Shown here: piece by piece, positions 61,403 through 64,000 of the stretch
How positions within the stretch are numbered: the first letter of the stretch is position 1
How the letters are laid out: each line of letters opens with the position of its first letter
NCBI RefSeq assembly: GCF_002752655.1
Contig: NZ_CP023737.1
Span: forward strand, 496,001 to 560,000
Source: Methylosinus trichosporium OB3b
Lineage (GTDB): Bacteria; Pseudomonadota; Alphaproteobacteria; Rhizobiales; Beijerinckiaceae
Direction of reading: 5' to 3'
DNA length: 64,000 bases
Notes under the pieces: generated by a model
What the model was told of the DNA's origin: nothing
Seen by the model: the letters and a program-made list of their open reading frames with translations, nothing else
Database searches by the model: none
Translations under genes and position numbers: made by a program

Positions 61403-62203
61403 GCGATATGTCGGACGCGGAGTTCGCTTTGATCCGCCCGCTGCTGCCGTCGCCCAAACGGCGCGGGCGCAAGCCCACCGATCCTCGCAATATATTGAAC
61501 ACCTTGTTCTATTTGATCCGTTCCGGCTGCCGCTGGCGGCTCCTGCCCAAGGACTTCCCGCCTTTCACGACGGTCCAGAACCACTTCTATGCTTGGCGCG
61601 ACAGCGGCCTATGGGCGCAGATCGTCTGCCTTCTGGTCATGGAGGCGCGCGAAGCCGAGGGTCGCGAGGCGGCGCCGACGGCGGTCGTGGTGGACAGCCA
61701 GTCGGTCAAGACCACGGAGGCCGGCGGGCCGCGCGGCTTCGACGCCGCCAAGAAAATCAAGGGCAGCAAGCGTCAGATCGCGGTCGATACGCTCGGATTG
61801 CCGATCGAATGCCAGATCACCCCCGCCGACGTTCAAGATCGCGACGCCCTCGCCCCTCTGCTGCGCGACCTGCGCCGCAAGAGCCCCTTCGTGACGACGT
61901 GCTTCGTCGATAGCGGCTACAATGGAAATGAAGCGCAGAGGGCCGCCTTCGAGGCGAGCCGGATCGCCGTCACCGTCGTCAAGAGAACAGATAAGGAGGT
62001 CAAAGGCTTCGTCGTTCTTCCGAAGCGATGGGTCGTCGAGAGGACGTTCGGTTGGATCAACCGCGCGCGCCGCCTCGCCAAGGACTTCGAGGCGACCACC
62101 AAATCATCGCTGGCCTGGCTGCTTCTCGCTCTCGCTTTCCTGCTCATGCGCCGGCTTGCGAGGCTCGATCGCCGGATCGCTTGAATTTCGAGTCGGGCTC
62201 TAA
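61403..62203 (+). mobile_element. IS5-type insertion sequence, probably 5'-truncated
   Basis: The transposase gene spans most of the element. After its stop comes GAGTCGGGCTC (62190-62200), and CTAA at 62200-62203 would suit the YTAR-type target of IS5 elements. No inverted copy of that right-end sequence is visible near 61400, where the DUF2946 remnant stops. The left end therefore seems lost. The exact boundaries are uncertain. Confidence 0.55.
61408..62184 (+). CDS. IS5-family transposase, DDE type
   Basis: 258 residues from ATG 61408 (MSDAEFALIRPLLPSPKRRGRKPTD). Relatives begin about 12-20 residues earlier, so the N-terminus is shortened at the left junction. DDE core motifs are present: VVVDSQSVKTTE for the first Asp, FVDSGYNGNE for the second, and RWVVERTFGWINRARRLAKDFE for the C-terminal Glu helix. 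All three catalytic positions are intact. It interrupts the region upstream of the module B sigma factor. Confidence 0.88.
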   Translation: MSDAEFALIRPLLPSPKRRGRKPTDPRNILNTLFYLIRSGCRWRLLPKDFPPFTTVQNHFYAWRDSGLWAQIVCLLVMEAREAEGREAAPTAVVVDSQSVKTTEAGGPRGFDAAKKIKGSKRQIAVDTLGLPIECQITPADVQDRDALAPLLRDLRRKSPFVTTCFVDSGYNGNEAQRAAFEASRIAVTVVKRTDKEVKGFVVLPKRWVVERTFGWINRARRLAKDFEATTKSSLAWLLLALAFLLMRRLARLDRRIA

Positions 62204-62226
62204 AATCTCATGCTCAATCAGAGTTT

Positions 62227-62610
62227 TTAGTGAAATCCGGGAGCGTATTGCCGTGCCACGCGACCGCAGAGGGCATACGTATCGTATCGTTCCCACTGTA
62301 ATTCGTCCCAATCCCTCGGAACTGAAACGGTATTGTATCCATTATACCCAATATATACATCTTCGTGGTGGTGGATGCGGATTTGGATATTGTCCCCTTC
62401 AACTCTTTCGACATACCCAATCGTCATATTTTTTCGCCAATCGTTGGGGTCATAATATGAGCAAAGAATATCACCGACCACCTTCCGTGCGTGAATAGAT
62501 TTATCAACCATAGCCCACTGTTCGGGATCACGACCGTCGTTGGCTGCATAGGAAGCTGATGAACATAAAAATAACCCAAATATCGCGATGATTACGCGGG
62601 GCGTGGGCAT
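62227..62610 (-). CDS. Small secreted hypothetical protein
   Basis: 127 residues from ATG 62608-62610 with AGGAG 7 nt upstream. A signal peptide (about 1-20, SSASYA) is followed by a soluble domain with EQWAMVDKSIHARKVVGDILCSYYDP and a Cys pair. The gene is AT-richer than its surroundings. No family recognised; horizontal origin is likely given its place next to the IS. Confidence 0.72.
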   Translation of the reverse strand: MPTPRVIIAIFGLFLCSSASYAANDGRDPEQWAMVDKSIHARKVVGDILCSYYDPNDWRKNMTIGYVERVEGDNIQIRIHHHEDVYIGYNGYNTVSVPRDWDELQWERYDTYALCGRVARQYAPGFH

Positions 62611-62849
62611 AAAATTCTCCTGTGTTATGGCTACCGCCGGCCGCAACAGAAAAAACAGAGCCGCGGCGCTCGACAAAAGCGCGCGTCCTCTCGCTGGCGG
62701 GGTCGGCCGGAACGTCACCATGAGACATTCGGAAGCCGCCGCCGTCGGCTTGTCAATGTGCGCAGGCGACCAGAGCGTGGCCGATACGCAAAATTTCTCC
62801 GGTGTCGCTTCGCCGCCACAGCGGAGCGTGGCGCGAGCGGAGAAGGAGC

Positions 62850-62926
62850 TGGCGACCCCGGCAGGATTCGAACCTGCGACCTACCGCTTAGAAGGCGGTT
62901 GCTCTATCCGGCTGAGCTACGGGGTC
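62850..62926 (-). tRNA. tRNA-Arg(TCT)
   Basis: 77 nt on the minus strand. The acceptor GACCCCG pairs with CGGGGTC, the anticodon loop CTTCTAA holds TCT, the T loop is GGTTCGAATCC and CCA is encoded. It decodes AGA. Confidence 0.94.
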
Positions 62927-62963
62927 CCTCGCGCCGAAGCGCGCGGACTTTGAAGCCGAAAGG

Positions 62964-63272
62964 TCAGTGCGTCCACTGGCCGACGCGTTGCGTCCTGAAA
63001 TTGTCCGAATAGGAGATCAGGCGCGGCTTGGCGCCGGGCTTGGGCTCCTCGACGCGATAGACGAGATAATTGCGCTCGGCGTAGGAGATCGCCTCCTCCT
63101 TAGTGGCGAACCGCAGCCTGATCTGCGCCTTGGTGTCCGAGGAGCTGGTCCAGCCCATCAGCGGATCGAGCTCGCGGGGCGTCTCTCTCTCGAACTCGAG
63201 CACCCAGGGGTGGGCCGGCCCCGGGCCGGACTGGGTCGCGCTGGGCGTCGGGCGATGTATGCGTGCGGTCAT
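62964..63272 (-). CDS. NDUFS4-like ETC complex I subunit
   Basis: 102 residues from ATG 63270-63272. WVLEFERETPRELDPLMGWTSSSDTKAQIRLRFATKEEAISYAERNYLVYRV is the conserved region of the small complex I accessory subunit of alphaproteobacteria and mitochondria (18-kDa/NDUFS4). The family shares a 100-residue length and stabilises NADH dehydrogenase. The longer open frame runs antisense over the tRNA-Pro gene and is rejected. Confidence 0.93.
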   Translation of the reverse strand: MTARIHRPTPSATQSGPGPAHPWVLEFERETPRELDPLMGWTSSSDTKAQIRLRFATKEEAISYAERNYLVYRVEEPKPGAKPRLISYSDNFRTQRVGQWTH

Positions 63273-63345
63273 ATCGGGCCTCGGCAGGATGCGGCGCTGA
63301 GCCGCCCTCGTGAAATCTCTGCGACGGCGGGAGCGAGGAGCCTCG

Positions 63346-63422
63346 TGGTCGGGGCAGCAGGATTCGAACCTGCGACCTGAAGTACCCAAAACTTCCGCGC
63401 TACCAGGCTGCGCTATACCCCG
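63346..63422 (-). tRNA. tRNA-Pro(TGG)
   Basis: 77 nt on the minus strand. The acceptor CGGGGTA pairs with TGCCCCG (one G-T pair), the anticodon loop TTTGGGT holds TGG, and CCA follows the discriminator A. It decodes CCA. Confidence 0.94.
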
Positions 63423-63507
63423 TCTCGCGAATGGCCCCGGACGCCCGCTTCCGCCGCTGTTTCGCTAGCACGAGCCGGCCGGCGCGTCGAGCCGCAAAAA
63501 GCCCTCT

Positions 63508-63981
63508 TCATCGCTTGAAGATCGGATGGCGCACCTCGTCGCCGACCGCGATCGACAGCCGCTTCGCCGTGCCCGCGCTCAACTCGATCACCGCAAGCGC
63601 CGGCGCGCCGGAGGAGATGATCCGCTCCGAATAAGGCTCGGCCCCGAGCGCGAGCGACACCACCCGTCCGTCGCGCCCGACGAACACCATGTCGAGCGAC
63701 AGCGGCGTGTTGCGCATCCACATGGAGACCGGCCGCTCCTCGTGGAAGTCGAACAGCATGCCGCCGTCCTCGGGCAGCGAGGTCCGGAACATCAGCCCCT
63801 TCTCGCGTTCCTTCTGCGTGCGCGCGACCTCGACCCGCAGCCGATGCGCGCCGGTCGCGGTGACGATCTCCATCGGCTCCACCGCCGCCGCTCGAGCCGT
63901 GACCGGCCCGGCGGTCATGGCGACGAGCGCCGCGAGCGCCAACAGAAAGCGCGTCAGTCCCTTCGCCAAACTGCCCGGCAT
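63508..63981 (-). CDS. DUF192 exported protein
   Basis: 157 residues. A signal peptide (about 1-32) is followed by the DUF192 domain (about 38-155) with ARTQKEREKGLMFRTSLPEDGGMLFDF, MWMRNTPLSLDMVFVGRDG and GAPALAVIELSAGTAKRL, all hallmarks of the family. The function of DUF192 is not established. It is transcribed towards tRNA-Pro; the upstream region lies at the window edge. Confidence 0.9.
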   Translation of the reverse strand: MPGSLAKGLTRFLLALAALVAMTAGPVTARAAAVEPMEIVTATGAHRLRVEVARTQKEREKGLMFRTSLPEDGGMLFDFHEERPVSMWMRNTPLSLDMVFVGRDGRVVSLALGAEPYSERIISSGAPALAVIELSAGTAKRLSIAVGDEVRHPIFKR

Positions 63982-64000
63982 GACGATCCGCCTCGCTGAT

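Noticed and set aside
61027..61407. N-terminal extension of the transposase (about 127 residues)
   Set aside because: The extension is Arg-rich and unrelated to IS5 transposases. The same bases encode the DUF2946 remnant and the module B sigma start on the other strand.

Overview
The window is GC-rich (clearly above 60 percent) and reads as alphaproteobacterial, most likely Hyphomicrobiales. The evidence is the CobC/CobD/CobQ/CobT/CobP cobalamin set, an NDUFS4-type complex I accessory subunit, and many FecI/FecR/TonB-receptor modules. That profile would suit a Methylosinus/Methylocystis-like methanotroph, but no methane-oxidation gene is present, so the genus is an inference.

Layout. (1) 0.1-22.7 kb, almost all minus strand: a large two-partner secretion locus. 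Transcription would run from an ECF sigma factor (22.7 kb) and a stub of a FecR-type anti-sigma factor to a TpsB outer-membrane transporter, an unusual DUF2341-LamG-ExbB fusion, ExbD, TonB, a Porin_5-like porin, a secreted coiled-coil protein, a PpiC-type isomerase and a YbjN-like protein. It ends in a 4090-residue TpsA exoprotein. As far as I recall, this resembles the VreI-controlled pdtA/pdtB-exbBD-tonB locus of Pseudomonas aeruginosa. (2) 23.1-30.8 kb: a SRPBCC domain fused through one membrane helix to a HlyD-like adaptor, gamma-glutamyltransferase next to a phytochelatin-synthase-like protease, an old-yellow-enzyme oxidoreductase and phosphoenolpyruvate synthase. (3) 31.0-35.7 kb: a DUF2946-like protein, FecI sigma, FecR and STN-containing TonB receptor module. 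(4) 35.9-41.2 kb: a cobalamin operon (cobC-cobD-cobQ-cobT) behind a B12 riboswitch, with cobP divergent.

(5) 41.43-56.53 kb: a roughly 15.1-kb mobile element in the 3' end of tRNA-Arg(TCG). It is bounded by a 49-bp direct repeat with one mismatch. It holds a tyrosine integrase, an AlpA-like regulator, a tight run of small overlapping genes, a RepA-like ATPase followed by clustered dyad repeats, terminase large subunit, a DUF4055 portal-like protein, and an XRE-regulated right arm. No capsid, tail or lysis gene is recognisable, so it is either a phage satellite or a deleted prophage.

(6) 56.9-62.2 kb: a second copy of the receptor module in the same gene order, but decaying. Its FecR is frameshifted, and its DUF2946-like gene is cut off next to an IS5-type transposase. 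(7) 62.2-64 kb: a small secreted protein, tRNA-Arg(TCT), the NDUFS4-like protein, tRNA-Pro(TGG) and a DUF192 protein.

The strongest candidates for something undescribed are the TonB-equipped secretion locus with its truncated regulator, the SRPBCC-HlyD fusion, the capsid-less tRNA-Arg element with its origin-like repeats, and the paired DUF2946-sigma-receptor modules, which may import a metal chelate.
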